DNA of 64,000 nucleotides from Cafeteria roenbergensis (lineage: Eukaryota > Sar > Bigyra > Bicosoecida > Cafeteriaceae): positions 18,547-82,546 of the forward strand of contig VLTN01000091.1 of the NCBI GenBank assembly GCA_008330645.1. Direction: 5' to 3'. Both the position numbers and the translations under genes were made by a program. The notes under the pieces are model-generated. The model had not been told where the DNA came from and searched no databases. It saw only the letters and a program-made list of their open reading frames with translations. Position 1 is the stretch's first letter. Every line of letters starts with the position of its first letter. Positions 9,617-19,953 of the stretch are shown piece by piece.

Positions 9617-12600
9617 TCATGAAACCTGAGCCTGAACCTCGGCTCTGGCCAGTGCCCGCGCGACTTCCATGACGCGCGAGTCCATCTCGAAGTCAAGCGC
9701 GTCAGGCAGACCCTGAGCGTCTGCGGTTCGCCGCGCCCAAACTCGGCGACTCCTGCGCACAGGAGTTGCGCTCATTGGGGCATCAGCATGAGTCCGCACC
9801 ACATGCAGTGCTGTGAAGCTTCCCCCCAACGAGTCTGACTCAGTCTCCGGGCACACCTGCGCCTCCGAAGCCACTGCGCGGTTGTTGGCGCGAGAACTTT
9901 CCGGACTCGGAGGCGGGTGGCCCGCAAAAGCGACCGCACGCTCGCCAGGCGTTGACCAGTCGCGAGCCAGAACATACAAGCCTGCCGCCAAGAGAGCAAT
10001 CGAAGACACGAAGGCGTTCGCAGCCGTCGGCGCCGGGCCCTGGCCAGCGACACGTGGCTCGCCCAGGGATGCCCGCTGTGGCCAGCGGTTCAGCTCCAGC
10101 TGCGCATCTGCTGACGTGTCGCAGCCCGCGGGAGCCTGCGCGGAATCAGCTTCCAAGCCAGTGGGCTTGGGCGAGCCGTCCACCTCGTGCTGGGCATCGG
10201 GCAGCGCGGGTACCTTCGCGCTGCGCTGGGGCTGGACCTCGACTGCGTTCGCTGCCTGGGCCAGAGGAGCCAGGCACCACGCGGTGGCGTTGCCGTCGCG
10301 AGCCACGGGCTCTGCCTCGTGGGGCACCCTGCTCAGGTGACTGGGATGCAGGCTGCCGGCTGGCAGCAGGCCCGCAGAGTCGACCGTCCGTGGCTGCCCT
10401 CCGGTCGAAGGCCAATCCGCAACACCCGACAGCGTCTCGCGACCGCTGCCGGACGCTTCAGCTGCTTGTGAGCCTGTCTTCATCGCTCCTGCAATGCCCC
10501 GTTGCTGCGGCAGAGTCTCGGACTTCTGACGATGAAGCACCTCACCCCAGTGAGGAGCCTTGCAAACAGACGCAACGTGCTCCTGTGTCGTCGCAGAATG
10601 CGCGGCCACTGCCACTTCTTGCGCCCGTTCATCCAATGGGCTCTCGGTGGATGCCACCGCCACATGCGGCGCTGTCAGCCCCGCAAAGCGAGGCACGGAG
10701 TGGGCCAAGAGCGCGAGGAGCAGAGCAACCAGCACAGCGCTCAGGCTGCCCCGCAGCCACCGCACCCCCTCGGCCGACTCGGTAGCGGCGGGGCACGGCA
10801 CTCCCCAGGGGGAGCGCTCGCGAGAGGCTCCAGCTTCTGGTTCTTGAGCCTGCTTCGGCGTTGGCTCCTCGCTGCTGAGCATGAGGGACGTGCCGCGGCA
10901 AACAACAGACGGCCGCTGGTGCCGGACGTCGGGGTCTTCATTGCCTGCCCTGGCCCCCGTAGATGCAGCCTCAGCCACGGCGGCCTCCAGCGGCGACTCC
11001 TCCGCACCGGCAGCCTCAGCCACGGCGGCCTCCGTCGGCGACTCCTCCACACCGGCAGCCCCAGCAGCGGCGGCCTCCGTCGGCGACTCCTCCGCACCGG
11101 CGGCCCCAGCAGCGGCGGCCTCAGTCGGCGACTCCTCCGCACCGGCGGCCCCAGCAGCGGCGGCCTCCAGCGGCGACTCCTCCGCACCAGCGGCCCCAGC
11201 AGCGGCGGCCTCCAGCGGCGACTCCTCCGCACCGGCGGCCCCAGCAGCGGCGGCGGCGACTCCTCCGCACCGGCGGCCCCAGCAGCGGCGACTCCTCCGC
11301 ACCGGCGGCCCCAGCAGCGGCGGCCTCCGTCGGCGACTCCTCCGCACCGGCGGCCCCAGCAGCGGCGGCCTCCAGCGGCGACTCCTCCGCACCGGCGGCC
11401 CCAGCAGCGGCGGCCTCCAGCGGTGACTCCTCCGCACCGGCGGCCCCAGCAGCAGCGGCCTCCAGCGGCGACTCCTCCGCACCAGCGGCCCCAGCAGCGG
11501 CGGCCTCCAGCGGCGACTCCTCCGCACGAGCAACAGTAGCGGCCACGGTGTCACCGCTGCGGGCTCCCACCGGCACACAATCTGCACTCAGGGCCGGCAC
11601 AGAGCTTGCACCGAGACGCTGCTCTTGGCTGCACCCTGCATCGACTCCGGAGATTTCCTGCCCTGGGGCCGCCCCGCCTGCCTTTGGGGCAGGCCCGTCG
11701 TTGAGTTGGGCTGCGTCGGCGGCTGTCTGTGGGCATGCCTGCCGCTCACCCGCCGCGCAGGTTGCGCGCTTGCCAAGCCCGTGGTGCAGAGGAGAGCCAG
11801 ACTCATCCTGCGTGAACCCAAGGGTTCTTGCTGTGGGGCTCGATTTCCTTGCTTCGTCTGCCTGGCCATGCGGCGTCGTCGTGCGTTGCAGCTGCCGTTG
11901 CTGCTGCTGCTCCTGCTGCTGCTTGGGCCGAGCTGGTGTGGCCTGGAACAAGGCGGTTTGCACTGACACACCTTGCTGCGCTGCCCACTCGCGGCGAGCG
12001 ATTGCTGCCGCCTTGGCAACTGACCTGGAGAGAGCTGGGGTGAACCCGGTGCGCTTGGGCGAGGGGGGCGACGGCCAAGCAAGGTCCGCAGTGTCGGCCG
12101 GAGACGGAGCCTGTGGCTCAGCCTCTTTTGTTGAAGCCTCAGGCTTGCTTGCACCCTGCTGGCTTCCCGCCTTGGGTACGGCTGCACGGCCATGCTGTTC
12201 CGGTTCAGATCCGGCCGGCCGAGGCATGCCGCCTCCAGCCTCAAGCGTGCCAGCCGTTTCCCCCTCGCGAGGGCTGGACTGCGAGGGCCGAACCGAGCTC
12301 TGACTCGCGCGGGCTGTCGGGAGCGGGTGGTATGGGCTCTTGCTTGCCGCATGCGGAGTGGAGTGCGCCTTGAGGGTGCGGGATCGTGGGAGCGCCCGCG
12401 ACGCGCTTGGCAAGCCAAGCCGAGCCGATGTCGCGCCCGCTCGGGTTCGGCTCATCAACACCGGCAGCTGACTGACTGACCCATGGGTGGGGGACTGTAG
12501 GAGCCGAAGAGGTCTCCCGTTGGGGTCAAACGCAAGGGAAGACCCAGCGGGCGTTGCCAGGGGGGTCAAAGCTGAAACGGTGGTTGCCAACCTGCTTGGC

Positions 12601-12986
12601 GTCGCGGCTCCCAGCCTGCTGCCCGCTGCTGCGCGCCCCGCCGCGCGGCCCGCACGCACTGTGCGAATCGGCGTCTTCCGCGAGCTGGCGGCATTGGCCA
12701 TCGCGCCTGCAAGCCCGAGGGGCTTGCGGGCGGCGTCTTTGGCATCCGCCTTGCGAGCAGACAGGCCCGCGCCGGCGCCCGGCGTGGCGTGCCCCCTGCG
12801 GCGCGGCGATCGGGGCGGCACGGCCCCTGGCGTTCTGTGCATGGCGCTCCAGCCACAGCAACGTTGCAATGGAGGCAGCGGCGTGGTCCGCGAGCGTCGA
12901 GCGGAGGCGGTGGCGCGGCGCTCCTTGGGGAGCCGACGCGCAATGGCCTGCAGAGCCCCCCCGCCCCGAGAAGCAGCGTACGCCAT
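9617..12986 (-). CDS. Repeat-rich membrane protein with internal frame break
   Basis: An upstream frame (from ATG 12986, MAYAASRGGG; a further in-frame ATG is at 13175) runs into a 45-bp minisatellite encoding AEESPLEAAAAGAAG-type repeats. The same peptide repeat resumes in another frame and continues to a TGA at 9617. The N-terminal half is basic and disordered with a Gln run. The C-terminal half has two hydrophobic segments that look membrane-spanning (near plus positions 10700-10750 and 9965-10030). The frames fail to join because two adjacent repeat units at 11247-11316 are 38 and 32 nt instead of 45. I see no intron that would repair this. It is a frameshifted allele, a pseudogene or a repeat-collapse assembly error. 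Function unknown. Confidence 0.55.
10976..11527 (-). repeat. 45-bp coding minisatellite
   Basis: About a dozen units of 45 nt, each encoding 15 residues of the type AEESP(L/T)EAAAAGAAG. The distal units (10980-11110) are more diverged (EAAVAEAAG), while the central ones are almost identical. Two units at 11247-11316 carry internal deletions of 7 and 13 nt, both between gcggcg hexamers, as expected from slippage at short direct repeats. The net loss of 20 nt breaks the frame. Confidence 0.9.
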
Positions 12987-13162
12987 TGCATGGCCGCCTG
13001 GCGCAGGCTCTGCGCGCGGCTCCCGACGCCGCCCTGAGGCCCCGCGGCGCCGGCACCCCACTCGCTGGAGTTTGAAGTGGTCCCAGCAGGTGGCCTGCTG
13101 GGGCCCGGTGTTCCGTTTTGAGCTGAGCGCCTTGGCCTGCGTCTCCGAAGCTGCACGGCTGC
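12987..13162. promoter_or_regulatory. Short divergent promoter region
   Basis: About 176 bp lie between the preferred start of the minus-strand repeat protein (12986) and the plus-strand start at 13163. If the outer ATGs were used (13175 minus, 13163 plus) the two coding regions would overlap by 13 nt, so at least one gene probably starts further in. Confidence 0.35.
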
Positions 13163-16100
13163 ATGGGCGGGTCATGGCAGCCAGAGGCGCAGGCGATAGT
13201 CAACGGCATGCGCGGTCCGGGCGCAACCATTCCTGCAGTCCTTGTTGCCAGCATCGACTCTTTGTGCGCAATTTTCTCGCGGATGAGCGTTGAGGAGCTG
13301 GAACTGGTTGCCAGAGCGGCTCGTTTGGACCGATGGGCTGCAACCATTCGCTCAGCGGCGCAGCAGCTCGTTCAGGCAGACCCGGGAGTGCCCACGCAGC
13401 CCACATCGGAGCTATGGGACCCATCAGCGCAACGTGGCTGCGCCTTGTCGCCCGCGTTTTGGACCGGGCCGTGCCCTGTCGGGAAGGCGTTCCGTCTGCT
13501 CGCGGTGGTGGACGACGGCCCGATGCCGGAGCTCAGGCGCGAGTACCGGCGTCTCAGGCGTCGAGCAAGGCTGGCTGCTGGGCAGAGTGCCAGTCAGGTC
13601 GTCGAGGAAGAGCCGTCGTCGGACAGTGACAGAGCGCTGATGCGCGAGACTGGCTTGGAGCGGCGCCGCTGGAGGCCTCCGACTGCCGTGACTTTGGAGG
13701 CTCGGAGCTCCGGATCAAGGACTCGCTCGGCCCGGCCCGGCAGCGCCGCGCGGCCCTCTCGGCAGAGCTCTCGTCACCGCTGCGGCGCAGCCTTGAGCCC
13801 GCGCGAGGCCGCCGCGAGGCCGTCTGATGGCTCCCGCCGCTGTGGGTCGGCCGCTCGGTCAAGGCAGCGGCGCCAGAGCAGCCTTGACCCCGTGGCTGTT
13901 CCTGTTGCCGGCCAGCCCGTCAGGGCGCGCCGCCGGCGCGTCGGGGAACCCGCCAGCTCGCGGTCTCGGCCCGGCCGCCACACGTCTGCCCCGCCGCCCG
14001 CAGCGCGCACGGCGGCGGCAGCGGGCCCTGGCGCCCCCAGCTGCAGCGCCGCGAGACGCGCGTGGGAGCGATTCAGCGCAGCGCTGCCCAGCAGCGCCGC
14101 CCCCCGCCTCCTCGCCGGCCCCGGCTCCACAGTCCTCCTTGCGCCGGACGGCTCGTCGGCGCGCGTGGACTGCGCGCTGTTGATGCCAGATGGCGTGCCG
14201 GTGGTTCGCATGGGGTCGGTGTTTTCGGTCAGCTGGGTCCCCGCCGGGACGGGCCGTTCGACGACCTCGCTCGGTGCTCCGCCGTCTGCCAGGGATGGGC
14301 CACAGGGCGGCACCGGCGCTCGCCAGCGGGAACTGCCAAGCAGCGGCCAACGGCGCGCTCGGCAACGCAGCGGCAGCCGGCGCGGGCGGCCGCGCCGCCG
14401 CCGCATCCGCCGGCGCCGCAGCGCTGACCCGACGGCCTCTGCGGGACCCGTGGCGGCCGAAGCAAGCGCCTCCCGCTCCACCGAGGGCGGCCGCCAGCCG
14501 GACGCGCTGCGGATGCTGCTCGGTCCGTTGCCATCGCAGCGCGCGCCGCCTGCATCAGCCGTGGCTGCGCGGCCGGACCAGTTGGCTCTGCCCAATTCGC
14601 GCCCCGGCGGCGCTTCTGCCTTCGCCGAGGCCGCCACGGACCACGACAACGGCCGCAACCGCAACTGCCTTCACAGCGGCGACTGCAGCTGCGACCGTAA
14701 CTCCGCCCGCGAGCGCGACGCAGGGGCGGACTGGGCGGGAGGCACCGTGGCTGGCGCGCCCGCCCGCGCGCTGCGGGCTGCGCGGCAGGACTCTCGCGCC
14801 AGGGCTGTTGGGGTCGAGGCCGGGGCCGGCCATCAGGCGCCGTCGCCTGCCGCAGAGCAGGGCGTGGCTGCAGGAACGGTCGCCCTGCCCGACGCCGCGC
14901 AGGCCGGCGACGGAGCGTCCGGCGACGGCTCGTCCGGCGACGAGTCCTACTCCTCCTTCGAGGCGTCTGACTCTCTGACCGAAGGCGGGGGAGGCGAGCC
15001 GCGGGGCGGCCAGGGCCAGGGCCCGGCTCTGACGAGCGCGAGAGGGGGCCAGGCTCGGGGTGCAGCGGCGGCTGGGGGCGGCCTCGCGCGCGCAGACAGC
15101 CCGTCTGTGGGCGACCCCGAGGCCGTCACCGAAGGGGGCAGCGAGCCTGATGCCGACCCGCGGCCGGCCTCGCCTCGGCCCCGGGCCGCGGCCAGCGGGC
15201 TTGTTGTGGCCCCGCCGGCAAGCCCCATCGTCCCGGCTGCCTCCTCGCCCCGGGTCCAGACTCCCGCCCCGGGGGCCGCATTTGGCGGACTCGGCTCGCT
15301 GGGCAGCGCGGCAGCTGGGCCCTCGTCCGCCTTCGCAGGTCCTCAGTCCAGCTCGCGCGGCAGCGCCGCTGTGGCAGGTGCAAGCCGCCGACGTCGCTCC
15401 TCGACAGGCAGGCCTCGCAGCGCCCTCTCCGCCAACAGGGCAGAGCCGTTGCCGCAGAGCTGTGCGCCGTCCCTGCCCGTGCCTGGCATCCGGTTCGTGA
15501 CGCTCACGGACTGGCACCTTGGGCGGGAGCGAGCAAAGCGGGCGAGCGCTGCCCCAGCGCGGCTCGGGCCTTGCGTCAGCGCGGCGGGACAGGTCGCGGC
15601 GCAGGAGGCGGCGGCTGCCGGGCAGGAAGGCCGAGCGGTTCCTCCGGGCGGCCCCACCGGGCTGTGGATCTTCGAGCGGGTGGCTGCCGCCCTCGGAGGA
15701 GGCGCGGATGCGGCCGAGGCTGCGTGCGCCGCTGCTGGCCGGTCCAGGGCGGCTGTGGCCGCGCGTCGACTGGCGGCCCCTCCCGCCCCGCTAGGCGATG
15801 CCGCCCCCGCTGGCGAAGATGGAGAAGTGGTTCAGCTTGACAGGCGAGAGCTCGTGGGCCCGCCGCCGCCTTCGCTGCTGCCTCCGCACCCCGGACGTGG
15901 CGACAGGCCGGCCGGCTTGTCGGCATCCGTGCCTGTCATGGCGCGCGCGCGCGGGGGCGCTGCGGCCAGCCCCACCGCGGACGCGGCCGCCGCCCGGCAG
16001 CTGCTCCGGCGGCTCAGCAGGCAGTCGCTGCGCGCTGCTGCCTCGCTGCCCCCAGCGGCCGGGCCCGTGCTCGTGCGGCCCATCGCGCAGCCCGGCGCGC

Positions 16101-16597
16101 GGGCTCGGCAGGAGGGCGCCGAGCCGCGCAGCGCCGCGTCCACACCGGCCCTCGCCCCTCTGCGCGAGCGACCGGCCACTGCGGCCTCGCGGCGCGCACG
16201 CCCGCAGAGCGCAGCCAAGCGGCCCTCGGAAGCCATTCGGCTCGCCCGACAGGCCTACGGCGCAGAGCCACTCGCCCGCGCTCAGACGCCGGGCTCGGGG
16301 CCGGCTGGCCCGCGCCCGGCCACTGCGCGCCCGGCATCGGCATCCGCCCGTGCGGCTCGCCCGCGGCAGGCCGCGTCCCCATCCGGGCCGTCGCGCGGGA
16401 GAAACTCGGCTCGCAGCGCCGCGGATGGCGCACTGGCGGGGCCGCCGGCCCCTAGCGCGCTTCCTGCAGTGCGGCCCCGCACCGCGCGGCCGCGGTCCTC
16501 AGCTGGAGCCCGCCCTGCTACGACGTCCGCGGCGCGAGTGTCTGAGCTGGACGACTTCCTGGCGCTGGCAGACGCCGCGATCGCCATGGCGCAGTAG
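13163..16597 (+). CDS. Large disordered Arg/Pro/Ala-rich protein
   Basis: An uninterrupted frame of 1144 codons ending in TAG. In-frame alternative ATGs exist at 13208 and slightly later (MSVEELELV). The N-terminal 60 residues look helical; the rest is low complexity with Ser/Asp/Glu patches near the middle. The C-terminal third is dense in RPxSA/RPxTA motifs (for example RPQSAAKRP and ARPRSSAGARPATTSA), ending in a short acidic helix (SELDDFLALADAAIAMAQ). Such motifs occur in disordered cytoskeletal and ciliary proteins, but that is only an analogy. Long spurious frames are common at this GC content, and competing minus-strand frames exist. The length and the coherent, non-random C-terminus favour this frame. 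An intron may be hidden inside. Confidence 0.55.
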   Translation: MGGSWQPEAQAIVNGMRGPGATIPAVLVASIDSLCAIFSRMSVEELELVARAARLDRWAATIRSAAQQLVQADPGVPTQPTSELWDPSAQRGCALSPAFWTGPCPVGKAFRLLAVVDDGPMPELRREYRRLRRRARLAAGQSASQVVEEEPSSDSDRALMRETGLERRRWRPPTAVTLEARSSGSRTRSARPGSAARPSRQSSRHRCGAALSPREAAARPSDGSRRCGSAARSRQRRQSSLDPVAVPVAGQPVRARRRRVGEPASSRSRPGRHTSAPPPAARTAAAAGPGAPSCSAARRAWERFSAALPSSAAPRLLAGPGSTVLLAPDGSSARVDCALLMPDGVPVVRMGSVFSVSWVPAGTGRSTTSLGAPPSARDGPQGGTGARQRELPSSGQRRARQRSGSRRGRPRRRRIRRRRSADPTASAGPVAAEASASRSTEGGRQPDALRMLLGPLPSQRAPPASAVAARPDQLALPNSRPGGASAFAEAATDHDNGRNRNCLHSGDCSCDRNSARERDAGADWAGGTVAGAPARALRAARQDSRARAVGVEAGAGHQAPSPAAEQGVAAGTVALPDAAQAGDGASGDGSSGDESYSSFEASDSLTEGGGGEPRGGQGQGPALTSARGGQARGAAAAGGGLARADSPSVGDPEAVTEGGSEPDADPRPASPRPRAAASGLVVAPPASPIVPAASSPRVQTPAPGAAFGGLGSLGSAAAGPSSAFAGPQSSSRGSAAVAGASRRRRSSTGRPRSALSANRAEPLPQSCAPSLPVPGIRFVTLTDWHLGRERAKRASAAPARLGPCVSAAGQVAAQEAAAAGQEGRAVPPGGPTGLWIFERVAAALGGGADAAEAACAAAGRSRAAVAARRLAAPPAPLGDAAPAGEDGEVVQLDRRELVGPPPPSLLPPHPGRGDRPAGLSASVPVMARARGGAAASPTADAAAARQLLRRLSRQSLRAAASLPPAAGPVLVRPIAQPGARARQEGAEPRSAASTPALAPLRERPATAASRRARPQSAAKRPSEAIRLARQAYGAEPLARAQTPGSGPAGPRPATARPASASARAARPRQAASPSGPSRGRNSARSAADGALAGPPAPSALPAVRPRTARPRSSAGARPATTSAARVSELDDFLALADAAIAMAQ

Positions 16598-17039
16598 CCT
16601 CACTCCGCGCCGCGCCGATTGCGACCTTTGCGCAGCGGCCGGGGCGGGCCTGTGCCTTGCACGGCAGCCACGCAGGAGAGAGGGAGGGAGAGAGAACGGG
16701 AGAGAGAGCGCGTGGGAGGGAGGGTGTGAGAGAGAGAGCGTGTGAGAGAGAGAGCGTGTGAGAGAGAGAGCGTGTGAGAGAGAGGGTGTGAGAGGGAGAG
16801 AGGGTGTGTATTTGGCGCGGGATGGGGGGGGGTAGGGTGGGGAAGGCCGAGAGGGCGGCGCCACTGGGCCGCCCCCAGGCGCCCCGACAAGCGGCGACCG
16901 CGCGTCGCGTTGCGGAATCAGACACCAGTGCAAAACTGCAGCGTGATCGCATTGGCCCCTCTTTCATCCCCACGCTGCGTGTTGAGGATTCGCGGCTGAA
17001 ATCACGGACACACAAACACCGGCTGAAGAATCGACCAGC
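16598..17039. other. Convergent gap with GA-rich minisatellite
   Basis: Intergenic region between two converging stop codons. It is dominated by a purine tract at about 16674-16812 with units of the form gagagagagcgtgt. The remainder shows no open frame of interest. Confidence 0.7.
16674..16812. repeat. GA/CT-rich minisatellite
   Basis: Polypurine on the plus strand: repeated gagag tracts punctuated by gcgtgt or gtgt. A long purine-pyrimidine tract of this kind can form triplex (H-DNA). Here it lies in the shared 3' region of two convergent genes. Confidence 0.85.
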
Positions 17040-19375
17040 CTAAGCAGCTGTGGCAAGCATCGACACGAACTCGGACATGGAAAGCGTGCCGTCGCCCGAG
17101 CGGTCGAATCGCGCCACGAGATCGTCCGCCGCGGCGGGGTCAAGCGAGCACCCGAACCTGGTCATCCGCGCCACGAGGTCCGCGCCGCTCACGCGCCCGG
17201 CGCTGTTGCGGTCGCACGCGGCGAACACGTGCCGGGCCCCCCTGCTCGCAGTCGCGACGGCGTCGGCCAGCTGACGCAGCGCCACGTGCCACTGGCCGTC
17301 GTCGGCCCGCTTGCGCCCAGCTGCCGCGTCCCCCGGCGGCCCTTCCGCCCGGCCCCGGGACGGGGTTCCGCCCGCCGCCGTGCCCGGCTCGCCAGAGCGG
17401 GCAGGGGCGAAGCCAGCCGCAGCCTGGGCCGGGTCCCCCCCACCCGCCGGCTGGCGGGCGCCGCCGGAGGGAGCGTGGAGGACTGGAGACGAGCGGGGCG
17501 GCGTTCCGCGAGCCGGCGAGCCGACAGCCGCCGCCGCCTGCCGCAGGCCTCTGACAGCCACGCCCCCCACGGGCGACGACGCAACGTGGCCGGCGGCGCC
17601 CGGCGTCCTGACAGGCGACGAGCGGGGCGCCCCCTGCCCGTGGGAGTGGCCCTCTTGCTCCGCCCGCTGCCGCTGGCGGGGCTGCGGCCCCAGCCGCGGG
17701 GAGGCGGACGGCGGCGAGCGCCACCCTGCCTCAGGGTGCCCAGCCGCGCCGGGCGCCGGGCCGCCGGCCGCTTCAGCGGGTGCTCGTGAGGCCGCCTTGG
17801 CGCGTGATGCTCCCGGCAGCCGGGCCCGCGGGCCCCTGGCTCGAGCCGCCGCCGCGGCCGGCTGGCCGGCAATGATGGCTGAGAGAGACGCGGCGTCGAT
17901 GGCGCCGCCGTCGCCCCGCGCGCGCACCAGAGCCTCGCACTCTGCCAGGCAGACGCGGCCCAGCGGGCCCGCCTCGGCGCCCATGGCCGCAGCCACCCGC
18001 ATGAGCGCGGCGTGCAGCTGCAAGCCGGTGAGACGGCCGCTGCCAGTCACGTCCTGCTGCTTCAGCGCGCGCCGCAGCACCGGCAGCCGCGCCGACCGCA
18101 TCGCCCCGCCCACCGACCGGGCCACGACCTCGTCAGAGGCCAGCGCCGCGCTCGCGCGCTCCGCCTGCGCGCGGGCAGCCTCCAGTTCCCTGTCGTCCTT
18201 GGCCGTGCGGCCGGCCACGCGGCTCTGCCGCTGCCTCGCCGCCGCCGGCGGGGCAGCGGCCACCGCAGGCGGAGCCCCGGCCCCCGACGCGCTGCGTTGC
18301 GAGGCCGCAGGGCTCACACTCGCGGCCTCGAAGCTAGTGGCCTGCCGTGCGCCGCCTGACACCACGCGGGCCAGAGCAGGCCGATCGACCGACAGGCCGG
18401 CGGCACTCTCGAGGCCGACGTCGGCGGCAGTTCCGCGAGCGCCGGCCTCGTCCGCGGCCAGGAACGACGCCAGGCCGCGCATGGACAGCGATGCAGCGCC
18501 GGGGGTCAAGAAGGGCGCGATGGCGGCGGAGAGCGTTTCCGAGGCGCAGTCCATCCCCTCGCTGCGGAGGCAGCGGTCGGGCCGGAACGCGCCAAGGGTC
18601 GGGTCGAGACACGACGAAGCGTGGGCGGGGCGCGGCGAAGCGTGGGCGGGGCGCGGCGAGGCGAGGGCGGGGAAGGGGAGGAGGAGCGGCAGTGGAGCCA
18701 GCTGCATGCTGGAGTGATGCCCACCGGGCCCGGCGGCCGCGTGCTGAACCCGAATGAGCGACATTGAGTTCGGACAGCGCCGCTCCCGCCTGCGCGGCGG
18801 CTGGCTGGCGGCGCGACGCTGGACAGCGCTCCGCGAGCGGGCCTCAAGACTGCTTGGGCGCCGTGACATCACTGCTGTGGGACTCACACGTGGAGGAGCT
18901 CGAGCAGAGCGTGGGCCGTCACGCCAGCTTGCCGCCGCTTGCTCCCGCCCGAAGCGTGCGACGCAGGCGCGGCGCGGTGAGCAGCGCGCCACACTGCCGA
19001 CACGGAGCCGTGCCGCCGGAGCAGCTTGGAAGCCGCCGCCTGCCGCAGCCGGCTGGCATGGCCCGGCGATGCGGCAGTTGCATCTTCCGCAGCGTCCTGA
19101 TTCGGCATGCGGCTCGCGCTCGAGGAGTCTGAGCCAGGCCGGGCCACACCGGCCGCGCTGCCCGATAGCCTCGGCCCAACGGGCTGAACTGGCGACGGGG
19201 CGGCACGGGGCGCGGGTGCGGGCGCAGCCTGAGGCGGTGCGGCCAGCTCGTCCAGAATCCGATCGAGCGCGTCTGCGACCCGTTCCCCCAGCGCCTCGCG
19301 CTCCGCCTCGGTGAGCCGCAGCTGAGACACCTGGGTCCGAAAGGACGACCACGCGGCTTCCATGACCGCTGCCAT
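17040..19375 (-). CDS. EF-hand calcium-binding protein
   Basis: Exon A, 18888-19375 (MAAVMEAAW), joins exon B, 17040-18561, across a 326-nt intron. The GTGAGT donor and CCGCAG acceptor agree in phase 2, giving HALLELLHV-EGMDCASETL and 669 aa in total. Two EF-hands lie at the C-terminus. The loop DRNSAGRVSGAD has Asp at 1 and 12 and Gly at 6; the loop DRSGDGTLSMSE is canonical. A weaker third site (DVTGSGRLTG) lies near the middle, and between them is a long Pro/Gly/Arg-rich linker. It is therefore a Ca2+-sensing protein of unknown target. The frame is also open upstream of 19375, so the true start could lie further up. Confidence 0.7.
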
Positions 19376-19953
19376 CTCGGGATCGACCCGGGTCCTGGCA
19401 CGTGCTCGCCGCGCGGCGCGGAGGGCCAACCGTCGCCGGCAGAGCTCGGAGCTGCTCGCCAACGGAGGGTCAGCCACCGTAGCCTCGCCTCCCGCCTCAG
19501 CCACGGAGGAACCAACAGCGGCAGCCTTGGCCGCTCGAGCAGGGGAGGCGCTCAAAGGCGGAGCTTCTCGTCGGCGCCCTCCTCCAGCACAAAAAGGTCC
19601 GAGCTCCGTCGCGCACAGCCATTCGTCGACTTGTGGTAGTGTGTGTTTCTGTGCCGAGGGTCGGCCTGGCCAGCAGCGTCCGTGAGCGCCGCCAAGAGAG
19701 GGCGTCCGTCTCCGCACAGCTGCACCCGGCCAGCGTGAGAGTTTCCGTTCCCGTCGCCGTCTTGCTCGGCCGGCCGCGCAGCAGTAGGCACTTGTCCCGC
19801 CGGCGCGAGCGGCGGTCAGCGGGCAAGCTCTGCCAAGCAACGGAGTTGGGACCGCTCGGGCCTGCGTTCCACAGCAACGCCTCCGTGCTCCGTCCCGGAC
19901 AGCCCCACCCGCGCTGCCAGGCGCTCCCCGACGGCCACTGGCCTGCACGCGTG
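19376..19953. promoter_or_regulatory. Divergent region, EF-hand gene / kinase-phosphatase gene
   Basis: 578 bp between two genes on opposite strands. The part nearest 19376-19560 keeps the EF-hand frame open and could be coding. The remainder has no recognised protein and presumably carries both promoters. Confidence 0.4.

Noticed and set aside
11320-11587. Arg/Leu/Pro repeat protein (VRRSRRWRPPLLGP type)
   Set aside because: It is an out-of-frame reading of the 45-bp minisatellite; the AEESPLEAAAAGAAG frame is continuous with unique sequence on both sides.
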